Assembly (NCBI GenBank): GCA_035456205.1
Contig: DATIDQ010000025.1
Coordinates: 1 to 5,698 of the forward strand
Reading direction: 5' to 3'
DNA from: UBA7239 sp035456205
GTDB taxonomy: Bacteria > Pseudomonadota > Gammaproteobacteria > Pseudomonadales > UBA7239
Length of the DNA: 5,698 bases
The notes below the pieces were generated by a model. It saw only the letters and a program-made list of their open reading frames with translations, did not search any database and was not told the DNA's origin. Position numbers and translations under genes: made by a program. Below are positions 1 to 5,698 of this stretch, piece after piece; the stretch's first letter is position 1; the number at the start of each line of letters is the position of its first letter.

Positions 1-836
1 CCCGCCGCTACCTGCCACCGCAATCCACAGTCCTTGCGAAACAATACAACCGCTGTAGAACCCAGTTTGAAGCGCCCCATTTCTGCACCTTTACCCAGCT
101 GTACCGGATTCGGCAGCGACACAAAATCCTGTGTTTCAATCTTGCGCTGACGCGGCGCCACTTGCCCGCTCCATACCGTTTCGATACCGGCAACAATCAT
201 CGCACCCACCAACACTACAGCCATCTCGCCATACCGGGTATCAAATACAGCCACCAACCTTTCATTGCGGGAAAACAGGCGCGGCACATTTTCAGCCGTG
301 GTGGTATTGACGGAAAACAGATCCCCCGGCACATAAATGCTGCGCAATAATTTTCCGGCTGCTGGCATGTGCACGCGATGGTAATCACGCGGCGACAAAT
401 AGATTGTCGCAAATAATCCATCGTCAAACTTTTGCGCCAATTCAGCATCGCCACCGAGCAATTCCAGCGCGCTGTAGCTTTGGCCTTTGGCCTGGAATAT
501 ACGGCCATATTCAATATTCCCCAGCTGGCTTACCTGACCATCGGCTGGGCAGGCCACGCCATCCGCAACAATGGTCCGCACACCCGCAGCCAATTCACGG
601 GTAAAAAAACTGTTGAAGTTATGGTAAAGCTTGTAATCCGGTTGTGCGGCTTCATTCATATTGACGCGAAAATGGCGAATGAATTTTTCAATCAGGAAAT
701 TTTTCAGCCACGGCGTTTCATTTTCTGCCAGCAAACCTACGATGCGCGATAACAGATGTTGCGGTACAACATACTGCAAGACGATAAACAGTTTATCTTT
801 CCAGCTGGTGTTGTCTGAAAACTGTAATGTGTTCAA
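1..836 (-). CDS. psd: Phosphatidylserine decarboxylase proenzyme, 3' end cut by window edge
   Basis: Converts phosphatidylserine to phosphatidylethanolamine at the inner membrane, the last step of that phospholipid branch. The 278 visible codons match the E. coli-type enzyme along their length. The N-terminal part (about residues 10-60) is the amphipathic, membrane-associated section. CPADGQVSQLG (95-105) carries the family Asp (D99), and YLSPRDYHRVHMP (146-158) carries the conserved His residues (H153, H156). FKLGST (256-261, bases 54-71) is the self-cleavage site: family knowledge says the chain is cut between G259 and S260, and the Ser becomes the pyruvoyl group of the alpha chain. Roughly the last 20 residues lie beyond base 1. 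The frame has no usable ATG near its start. TTG at 834-836 is chosen because GGAG sits 7 bases upstream and the frame is closed by TAA at 864-866. It overlaps the stop of the upstream sulfurtransferase gene as TTGA. Identity is very sure; the start is well supported but inferred. Confidence 0.95.
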   Translation of the reverse strand, partial: MNTLQFSDNTSWKDKLFIVLQYVVPQHLLSRIVGLLAENETPWLKNFLIEKFIRHFRVNMNEAAQPDYKLYHNFNSFFTRELAAGVRTIVADGVACPADGQVSQLGNIEYGRIFQAKGQSYSALELLGGDAELAQKFDDGLFATIYLSPRDYHRVHMPAAGKLLRSIYVPGDLFSVNTTTAENVPRLFSRNERLVAVFDTRYGEMAVVLVGAMIVAGIETVWSGQVAPRQRKIETQDFVSLPNPVQLGKGAEMGRFKLGSTAVVLFRKDCGLRWQVAA

Positions 837-1654
837 GGTAAAGCTCCATTTTTGACAGGAAGGTTATCCGCATTGCCCCACTCGGACCAGGAGCCTGGAT
901 AGGCACGAATATTCCGGTAGCCGAGACTTTTGGCTGCCAGATAAGTCAAGCCAGAGCGGCGATGCGTCTGGCAGTGAGTAACAATGTTTTTATCTGGCGT
1001 GATGCCTTTTTCTTGCAAATAATCCGCAAGATCTGTACGCAAGCGCAATGCGCGATTTGCATCCAGCAATGTCGTCCATTCACAATGGATTGCGCCGGGA
1101 ATATGGCCGCCGCGCGCTGAAAATGCTTTTTCACCGGTGTATTCATCCAGACTGCGCACATCCCACACCAGAAAATTTTTCTCGCCCAGCTGCGCAAGAA
1201 TTTCCTCTGCATCCGCTATGAAGTGCTTATCAATGTTCAGTTGGCGCAGTGGTGCAGACTGCGGAAAATTTTCTTTTGTCTGCAATGGAAAACCATCCGC
1301 TACCCATGCTGTTTTGCCGCCGTTGAGAAAGGAATAGTTTTTGTGGCCGATCACATCCAGCGTCCAGATCAAACGACCTGCCCACGGCCCACCCTCGTCG
1401 TCATAACACACGACATGCGTGTCCGGCGTTAAGCCGATGCGCGAAAATACGGCAGAGAGCTGCTCAGCAGTTGGCAATAGACCGGGCGCAGGTTTGCTGC
1501 CGGCAATCAGGTCCGCTGTATTTACATGAATGGCACCGGGAATATGGCCAGCGTGATATTTTTCTGCATTGCACAAATCCACAATCAGCAAATTTGCAAT
1601 CGCTAGATTCGTGTGCAATTCAGACGGTTCAATAATGAGTGGTAATGTATTCAT
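833..1654 (-). CDS. rhdA: Thiosulfate sulfurtransferase, RhdA-type tandem rhodanese
   Basis: Moves sulfane sulfur from thiosulfate or a similar donor to a thiophilic acceptor through a cysteine persulfide, probably in the cytoplasm as no signal peptide is seen. Two rhodanese domains are visible. The N-terminal one (about residues 5-125) has lost its active Cys, with DDEGG at about 85-89. The C-terminal one (about 145-270) carries C228 in the loop CQTHRRSG. The ending GSWSEWGN is typical of Azotobacter/Pseudomonas RhdA, whose length (about 271) matches the 273 residues here. That family's loop is CQTHHR, so the second His is Arg here. ATG at 1652-1654 is chosen because it aligns with the RhdA N-terminus, but no Shine-Dalgarno sequence is obvious. 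A GTG at 1700-1702 would add 16 residues and overlap pip, with GGAG only 1 base away. The gene follows pip by 37 bases and overlaps psd at TTGA, so it is probably co-transcribed with both. The function in vivo is uncertain. Confidence 0.93.
   Translation of the reverse strand: MNTLPLIIEPSELHTNLAIANLLIVDLCNAEKYHAGHIPGAIHVNTADLIAGSKPAPGLLPTAEQLSAVFSRIGLTPDTHVVCYDDEGGPWAGRLIWTLDVIGHKNYSFLNGGKTAWVADGFPLQTKENFPQSAPLRQLNIDKHFIADAEEILAQLGEKNFLVWDVRSLDEYTGEKAFSARGGHIPGAIHCEWTTLLDANRALRLRTDLADYLQEKGITPDKNIVTHCQTHRRSGLTYLAAKSLGYRNIRAYPGSWSEWGNADNLPVKNGALP
844..847 (-). promoter_or_regulatory. Ribosome binding site deciding the TTG start of psd
   Basis: The minus strand reads GGAG here, 7 bases before the TTG at 834-836. 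It lies inside the last codons of the sulfurtransferase gene. No other start codon in this frame has a comparable site, and the first in-frame ATG is about 60 codons inside the conserved protein. This supports TTG as the true start. Confidence 0.6.
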
Positions 1655-1691
1655 TAGCGGAAGCAACGTATTAACAGGCTCGCATTGTAAT

Positions 1692-2672
1692 CTAGCCTGC
1701 ACTCTCCGTATCGTTGGACAGCAAGCGTGCCATATCGCGTGTGGCGCGGATCAACGCATCGGTGATACCCGGCTCCGATGCCGCATGCCCTGCCTCACGC
1801 ACGATATGCAATTCTGCATCCGGCCAGACGTTGTGTAACGCCACGGCAGCCTCCAGCCGGCACAACATGTCATAGCGACCATGCACAATAATGCCGGGAA
1901 TGCCGCGCAATTTATGTGCATTGGCGAGAATCTGGTTTTCGGCAATAAACGCGCGGTTCACAAAATAATGGGTTTCGATGCGTGCAATCGCTGTCGCATT
2001 ATGGATATCCGTGAATTGTTCCATGATGTCGTGACTCGGATGCAAGGTAGCGCAACGCGCTTCCCACAATGACCAGGCTTTCGCCGCTGCCATCCTGGTC
2101 AGCTCGTTGTCACCGGTAAGAAGCTCGTAATAGGCTGCCACCGGATCACTGTCTGCCAGAGGGTGATCGCACAGCGGCCGCATGAAATCCTCCCAGTAAT
2201 CGGGATAAAAACGGTTCATGCCGCCATCGCGGTACATCCAGTCGATATCACTCTGCCGGCACAGAAAAATTCCGCGCAGAATCAACCCCGATACCTGTTG
2301 CGGATACTGCTCGGCGTACAGCAGCGCCAACGTCGAGCCCCAGGAGCCGCCAAACACCAGCCATCTGTCGATACCCAGCCGCTGGCGAATGGTCTCGATA
2401 TCTGCGATCAGATGCGGTGTGGTGTTGTGATGCAGTTCAGCATGCGGCATCGAGCGGCCAGCGCCGCGCTGGTCATAGAGAATGATGCGGTACTTGTCGG
2501 GATCAAAAAATGTCCGGCTCTGACGCGCGCAACCGATACCCGGGCCACCGTGCAGATACAGCACAGGAATACCGTCAGCATCACCGCATTGCTCCAGATA
2601 CACTTCGTGCAGCTCATCCAGCTTGAATCGTTCGGTGTGGTAAGGCTTGATATCGGGATAAGCAACAAACAT
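1692..2672 (-). CDS. pip: Proline iminopeptidase (prolyl aminopeptidase), alpha/beta hydrolase
   Basis: Releases N-terminal proline from peptides; family S33, cytoplasmic, with no signal peptide seen. The 326-residue length is close to the family's usual 313-320. The N-terminal part holds the oxyanion motif HGGPG (41-45) and YDQRGAGRS (66-74), both typical of this peptidase. The nucleophile elbow GGSWGS places Ser110. The rest of the triad is Asp268 in HGRYD and His296 in EAGHAAS. The middle section (about 140-250) is the helical cap that shapes the proline pocket. ATG at 2670-2672 is preferred because AGGA lies 7 bases upstream. An in-frame GTG at 2694-2696 would add eight residues that do not resemble the family. 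It is the first gene of a likely operon with the sulfurtransferase and psd, and is divergent from the Ppx-like gene. Physiological substrates are probably dipeptides and short peptides, which is family knowledge rather than something seen here. Confidence 0.95.
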   Translation of the reverse strand: MFVAYPDIKPYHTERFKLDELHEVYLEQCGDADGIPVLYLHGGPGIGCARQSRTFFDPDKYRIILYDQRGAGRSMPHAELHHNTTPHLIADIETIRQRLGIDRWLVFGGSWGSTLALLYAEQYPQQVSGLILRGIFLCRQSDIDWMYRDGGMNRFYPDYWEDFMRPLCDHPLADSDPVAAYYELLTGDNELTRMAAAKAWSLWEARCATLHPSHDIMEQFTDIHNATAIARIETHYFVNRAFIAENQILANAHKLRGIPGIIVHGRYDMLCRLEAAVALHNVWPDAELHIVREAGHAASEPGITDALIRATRDMARLLSNDTESAG

Positions 2673-2679
2673 GTCAGAT

Positions 2680-2683
2680 TCCT
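2680..2683 (-). promoter_or_regulatory. Ribosome binding site deciding the ATG start of pip
   Basis: The minus strand reads AGGA, 7 bases before the ATG at 2670-2672. It favours that start over the in-frame GTG at 2694-2696, which lies upstream of this site. Confidence 0.6.
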
Positions 2684-2729
2684 GCGTTAGAATCACATCA
2701 CTGTAGACTCATTTGTCATATTACTCCGG

Positions 2730-2735
2730 ATTATA
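2730..2735 (-). promoter_or_regulatory. Candidate -10 element of the pip operon promoter
   Basis: The minus strand reads a perfect TATAAT hexamer in the 67-base gap between the divergent genes pip and ppx-like. Transcription would begin near 2722-2724, leaving a leader of about 50 bases before the pip ATG. No convincing TTGACA-like -35 box lies 16-18 bases further upstream, where the sequence is already the ppx-like coding region. A TG dinucleotide lies close upstream but is one base off the extended -10 position. The call rests on the hexamer and its placement only. Confidence 0.35.
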
Positions 2736-2739
2736 GTCA

Positions 2740-3657
2740 ATGCTTGCTGCGCTCGACCTGGGTTCTAACAGTTTTCACATGCTGATCGCTGAAAAAACTG
2801 GCGACAGTTTTCGCGTGGTGGAGCGTTTCAGCGAAAAAGTACAGCTCGGTGAAGGTGTAGCCACTACAGGAAAAGTGTGCGAAATCGCGCGTGCACGCGC
2901 CGTGGTGTGCCTGGTCGATTTTCGTGAAGCCATAAACCGCTATCCGGTAACAGCCATTGCTGCGGTCGGCACCAAAACTTTTCGCACAGCCAGCAATATT
3001 GCACCGTTACTGCGCGATGCAGAAGAACTGGGTTTCTCGATTGAAATTGTTTCCGGCGAGCGCGAAGCGCAACTGATTTACAGCGGCGTAGCCCACTCAC
3101 TACCGGATGATCACCAGAAACGCCTGGTGATTGACATTGGCGGTGGCAGTACCGAACTGGCTATTGGCCTTGATCGTACGCCCCTGTTATTACGCAGCCT
3201 TGATCTCGGTTGCGTGAGCTGGCACGACCGATTTTTCAGTAGCGGCACAGTAGATGAAGATGATTTCCGCGAAGCCATGATTGCAGCGCGTGAACACATT
3301 TATCTGCACAGCCGCGAACTCAATGCGGTGGGCTGGAAAAATGTCTACGCCTCTTCCGGCACCGCAAAAATGTTGTGCAATATTGCGAAAGAACAGAAAT
3401 ACACGGATGGGACATTGACGATGGAAGCTTTGAAAAAAATCCGTAACGATGCCCTCGCTTTTCCACGTGTGCACCAGATCGAATTACCGGGATTGAAAAG
3501 TTCGCGCCAGAATGTTTTGCTGCCCGGCCTGGCTATCATGATCGCCATCATGAAAGAGTTACAGATTTCGTCTATACGTTACAGCAAAACAGCGCTGCGA
3601 GAAGGTGTGTTACTGGAACTGCTGAATGGCGGCGGGCAACAAATTCGTCTGGTCTGA
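2740..3657 (+). CDS. Ppx/GppA-family phosphatase, two-domain (short) form
   Basis: The family hydrolyses terminal phosphates of inorganic polyphosphate (Ppx) or the 5'-phosphate of pppGpp (GppA); the sequence cannot separate the two. The 305 residues align with about residues 12-312 of the 513-residue E. coli Ppx. They cover both actin-like domains and lack the C-terminal HD-like region. Phosphate-binding loop 1, DLGSNSFHM, is at 6-14. VGTKTFR is at 76-82. SGEREA (105-110) keeps the Glu (E109) matching catalytic E121 of E. coli Ppx. Loop 2, DIGGGSTEL, is at 132-140, SSGTAK at 205-210, and ALREGVLLELL (285-295) marks the usual end of domain II. The start is firm: an in-frame TAG at 2734-2736 leaves ATG 2740 as the only choice, with a weak GGA 9 bases upstream. 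It is divergent from pip and convergent with uppP, so it is probably transcribed alone. It looks like a complete short family member, not a truncation. Confidence 0.92.
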   Translation: MLAALDLGSNSFHMLIAEKTGDSFRVVERFSEKVQLGEGVATTGKVCEIARARAVVCLVDFREAINRYPVTAIAAVGTKTFRTASNIAPLLRDAEELGFSIEIVSGEREAQLIYSGVAHSLPDDHQKRLVIDIGGGSTELAIGLDRTPLLLRSLDLGCVSWHDRFFSSGTVDEDDFREAMIAAREHIYLHSRELNAVGWKNVYASSGTAKMLCNIAKEQKYTDGTLTMEALKKIRNDALAFPRVHQIELPGLKSSRQNVLLPGLAIMIAIMKELQISSIRYSKTALREGVLLELLNGGGQQIRLV

Positions 3658-3675
3658 CTTATCCATTCACAATAT

Positions 3676-4491
3676 TTACCAATTCACCAGACCGGAATAG
3701 GCCGTCAACAAAATCAACACACCAAACACAATGCGGTACCAGGCAAACACTGTAAAATCGTGACGTTGGATATATGCCAGCAAACCGCGCACAGCCAGCA
3801 TGGCAAATACAAATGCACTGATAAAACCTGCTGCGAAAATATCCAGATCTTCTGCATTAAATAACTTACGGTACTTGAATACTTCATAGCTGGTGGCAGC
3901 CACCATGGTCGGTATGGCCAGAAAAAAAGAAAACTCGGTAGCCGCCTGGCGCGACAGACCAAACAGCAGACCGCCGATAATCGTGGCGCCTGAACGTGAC
4001 ACGCCGGGAATCAGGGACAGCGCTTGCGCAAAACCGACTTTCAGCGCGTCACACCAACGCATATCCTCCACTGTTTGCACCGTAACAGTGTGTTCACGTT
4101 TATCTGCCCACAAAATCACGAAGGCGCCAGCAATAAATGCACAGGCCACAGCAGTCGGATTGAATAAATGTAATTTGATGGTTTGTATAAACAGAAACCC
4201 GAGCAGGGCGGCAGGCAGGAACGCAATAAAAATATTCAAAACAAAACGCTGCGACGTTTGCGTCTGTAATGTTGACGTCACTTGCCACAAGCGCATGCGA
4301 TACACCCAGCACACCGCCAGTATCGCGCCGAGCTGGATAGCGATGCCGAAGACATCACGCCGGTCTTTATCAAGAAAATCGAGCAAATCACCGGCAATAA
4401 TCAGATGGCCCGTGCTGGAAATAGGCAGGAACTCTGTCAAACCTTCTACAGCGCCCATGACCAAGGCTTTCAACATCAACAACACATCCAC
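3676..4491 (-). CDS. uppP: Undecaprenyl-diphosphatase, BacA/UppP family
   Basis: Removes one phosphate from undecaprenyl diphosphate, regenerating the lipid carrier for peptidoglycan and other envelope polymers; over-expression of the family gives bacitracin resistance. It is a 271-residue polytopic inner-membrane protein whose hydrophobic stretches run through most of its length. Signature 1, EGLTEFLPISSTGHL (16-30), contains E16, E20 and H29, matching E17, E21 and H30 of the E. coli protein. Signature 2, PGVSRSGATIIGG (162-174), contains R166, matching R174. GTG at 4489-4491 is chosen because the distance to EGLTEFLP then equals that in Pseudomonas UppP. GGGGA lies 9 bases upstream. An in-frame GTG at codon 3 has AAGG at 8 bases, and an ATG at codon 6 is also possible, so the start could move by a few residues. 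It lies 45 bases after ackA in the same direction and may be read from the ackA transcript. Confidence 0.96.
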   Translation of the reverse strand: MDVLLMLKALVMGAVEGLTEFLPISSTGHLIIAGDLLDFLDKDRRDVFGIAIQLGAILAVCWVYRMRLWQVTSTLQTQTSQRFVLNIFIAFLPAALLGFLFIQTIKLHLFNPTAVACAFIAGAFVILWADKREHTVTVQTVEDMRWCDALKVGFAQALSLIPGVSRSGATIIGGLLFGLSRQAATEFSFFLAIPTMVAATSYEVFKYRKLFNAEDLDIFAAGFISAFVFAMLAVRGLLAYIQRHDFTVFAWYRIVFGVLILLTAYSGLVNW

Positions 4492-4536
4492 AGCCTTGAT
4501 TCCCCACTACTCGTATTTTTATCAAACAAATTCCGG

Positions 4537-5698
4537 TTATGCCGGCTTCAACACCTGCGCAGTGTGACGCGCAATCATCAGCTCTTCATTGGTGGGAATC
4601 ACCCACGCCGATACGCGACTACTGGCTGCAGTGATGCGTGTGCTGCCACTGGCATTGGCATCAGCGTCGATCTTCACACCGAGCCATGCGCAAGCGGCGA
4701 GAATGCGTTCGCGGATTACCGGTGCGTTCTCACCGATACCCGCCGTGAACACCAGCGCATCGAGACCACCGAGCGCTGCAGTGAGCGAACCGATTTCACG
4801 TGCGATGCGGTAAATAAACAACTCGACAGCAAACTGTGCCGCCGGCTCAGCAGATGCGAGCAGGGCGCGCATGTCGCTGGATATGCCGGACACGCCGAGC
4901 AAACCCGATTGCTGGTACAACAATTTTTCAATGGCGCGCGCATCCATTTTCAGTTCATCCATGAGATACAACAACACGCCGGGATCGAGACTGCCGCAGC
5001 GCGAACCCATCGGAATACCGTCGAGCGCGGTGAAACCCATCGTCGTCGCCACGCTTTTGCCGCCGTGCAACGCACACAGACTCACGCCATTGCCGAGATG
5101 CAACACAATCGTGCGCTCCTGTGCGGCTTGCGTATCAATAGCCGGCAGCGCAGATGCAATATATTCATATGACAGCCCGTGAAAACCGTAACGGCGCACA
5201 CCTTGGCTGGTGATGGATTCTGGCAGGGCGAGGGTTTTCGCTACAGCGGGCTGCGTGTGATGGAACGCGGTATCAAAACATGCCACTTGCAGTAAATCAG
5301 GTTTCGAATTCAACAACAGCTGGATCGGCTTCAGATTATGTGGCTGATGCAACGGCGCTAGCGGACACAACTTTTCCAGCTCTGCCGCCACAGCACTCGT
5401 CAATTTTACCGGCGCTGCATACTGATTGCCGCCATGCACTACGCGATGCCCTACTGCCAGCAATTGGTAATCACCCGACTGCTGGCGTAAAAATTCTGTA
5501 AGAAAGGCAATGGCACCGTCGTGCCCCAGCGCTTCTCCTTTTGGCCAGTTTTTTTCTCCCAGCAAAACACCGTTTGCATCTTTTGCTTTGAAATGTGGCG
5601 CGGTATACAAACCTTCCAGTTGTCCACCAAACAACAATGTCGGCGAATAATTCTGCACAAGAAAAAGAGAAAATTTGAGACTGGAAGAGCCAGCATTA
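4537..5698 (-). CDS. ackA: Acetate kinase, 5' end cut by window edge
   Basis: Interconverts acetate plus ATP with acetyl phosphate plus ADP in the cytoplasm, usually paired with phosphotransacetylase (Pta), whose gene is not in this window. The reading frame stays open to the right edge and shows the family's first motif NAGSSSLKF (5671-5697), so only about 6-8 N-terminal codons are missing. A GTG at 5656-5658 would cut off that motif and is not the start. The 386 visible residues fit the usual total of about 395-400. Conserved pieces in order are GHRVVHGG (substrate-site Arg), APLHQPHN (His), CFDTAFH (catalytic Asp), RRYGFHGLSYEY (His), HLGNG, GSRCGSLDPG (second active-site Arg), FTAGIGEN (adenosine-binding) and IPTNEELMIA (Glu) near the end. 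All expected catalytic residues are present, so an active enzyme is likely. uppP follows 45 bases downstream, with no strong terminator between. Confidence 0.96.
   Translation of the reverse strand, partial: NAGSSSLKFSLFLVQNYSPTLLFGGQLEGLYTAPHFKAKDANGVLLGEKNWPKGEALGHDGAIAFLTEFLRQQSGDYQLLAVGHRVVHGGNQYAAPVKLTSAVAAELEKLCPLAPLHQPHNLKPIQLLLNSKPDLLQVACFDTAFHHTQPAVAKTLALPESITSQGVRRYGFHGLSYEYIASALPAIDTQAAQERTIVLHLGNGVSLCALHGGKSVATTMGFTALDGIPMGSRCGSLDPGVLLYLMDELKMDARAIEKLLYQQSGLLGVSGISSDMRALLASAEPAAQFAVELFIYRIAREIGSLTAALGGLDALVFTAGIGENAPVIRERILAACAWLGVKIDADANASGSTRITAASSRVSAWVIPTNEELMIARHTAQVLKPA

Noticed and set aside
215..514. A 99-codon minus-strand open frame within the first 850 bases
   Set aside because: It is out of frame with psd, whose conserved motifs fill the same bases in another frame.
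2163..2690. A 175-codon plus-strand open frame opposite pip
   Set aside because: It is antisense to the catalytic core of the peptidase and has no recognisable domain.
2713..2737. TTGTCA (2713-2718) and TATAGT (2732-2737) as a plus-strand promoter for the ppx-like gene
   Set aside because: The spacer is 13 bases, too short for a normal sigma-70 promoter, and the start point would fall inside the coding region.
4533..4545. Small hairpin CCGG-5 bases-CCGG over the ackA stop codon as a terminator
   Set aside because: The stem is only four base pairs and is followed by a mixed A/T stretch without a proper T-run on the minus strand; too weak to call.
3893..4567. A 224-codon plus-strand open frame opposite uppP
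   Set aside because: It is the antisense shadow of a well-conserved membrane protein gene and shows no family resemblance.
4282..5172. A 296-codon open frame on the plus strand opposite uppP and ackA
   Set aside because: It lies antisense to two genes with clear family motifs, its translation is rich in Arg, His and Gln with no recognisable domain, and it crosses the ends of both real genes.
5656..5658. GTG as the start of ackA
   Set aside because: The frame continues upstream to the window edge and encodes NAGSSSLKF, the family's essential first motif, so the real start is outside the window.

Overview
The window looks like an ordinary chromosomal stretch from a gammaproteobacterium. The base composition is fairly even. 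The best remembered matches for the rhodanese, the undecaprenyl-diphosphatase and the phosphatidylserine decarboxylase are proteins of Pseudomonas, Azotobacter and Escherichia coli. A more precise placement is not safe from the sequence alone. There are no RNA genes, insertion sequences, CRISPR arrays, phage genes or long repeats. Coding density is high: six genes fill the window, and the largest gap is 67 bases.

Left half, minus strand, transcribed leftwards from about 2.7 kb: a proline iminopeptidase gene (pip), a RhdA-type thiosulfate sulfurtransferase gene and a phosphatidylserine decarboxylase gene (psd), which runs off the left edge. The sulfurtransferase and psd genes overlap in a TTGA stop/start junction, so psd appears to begin with TTG and to be translationally coupled. 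This order looks like a three-gene operon. A perfect TATAAT hexamer lies just upstream of pip.

Middle, plus strand: a divergently transcribed short Ppx/GppA phosphatase gene. It encodes only the two actin-like domains of the family, with its catalytic residues intact.

Right half, minus strand: an acetate kinase gene (ackA) enters from the right edge with only its first few codons missing. The undecaprenyl-diphosphatase gene (uppP/bacA) follows 45 bases later and ends tail-to-tail with the phosphatase gene, 18 bases apart.

The genes are housekeeping functions: phospholipid synthesis (psd), cell-wall lipid carrier recycling (uppP), sulfane sulfur handling (sulfurtransferase), dipeptide/peptide trimming (pip), polyphosphate or pppGpp turnover (ppx-like) and acetate/acetyl-phosphate metabolism (ackA). 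I found no sign of a previously undescribed system. The points worth a second look are the TTG start and coupling of psd, an unusual active-site loop in the rhodanese, the two-domain phosphatase, and the compact divergent promoter region.
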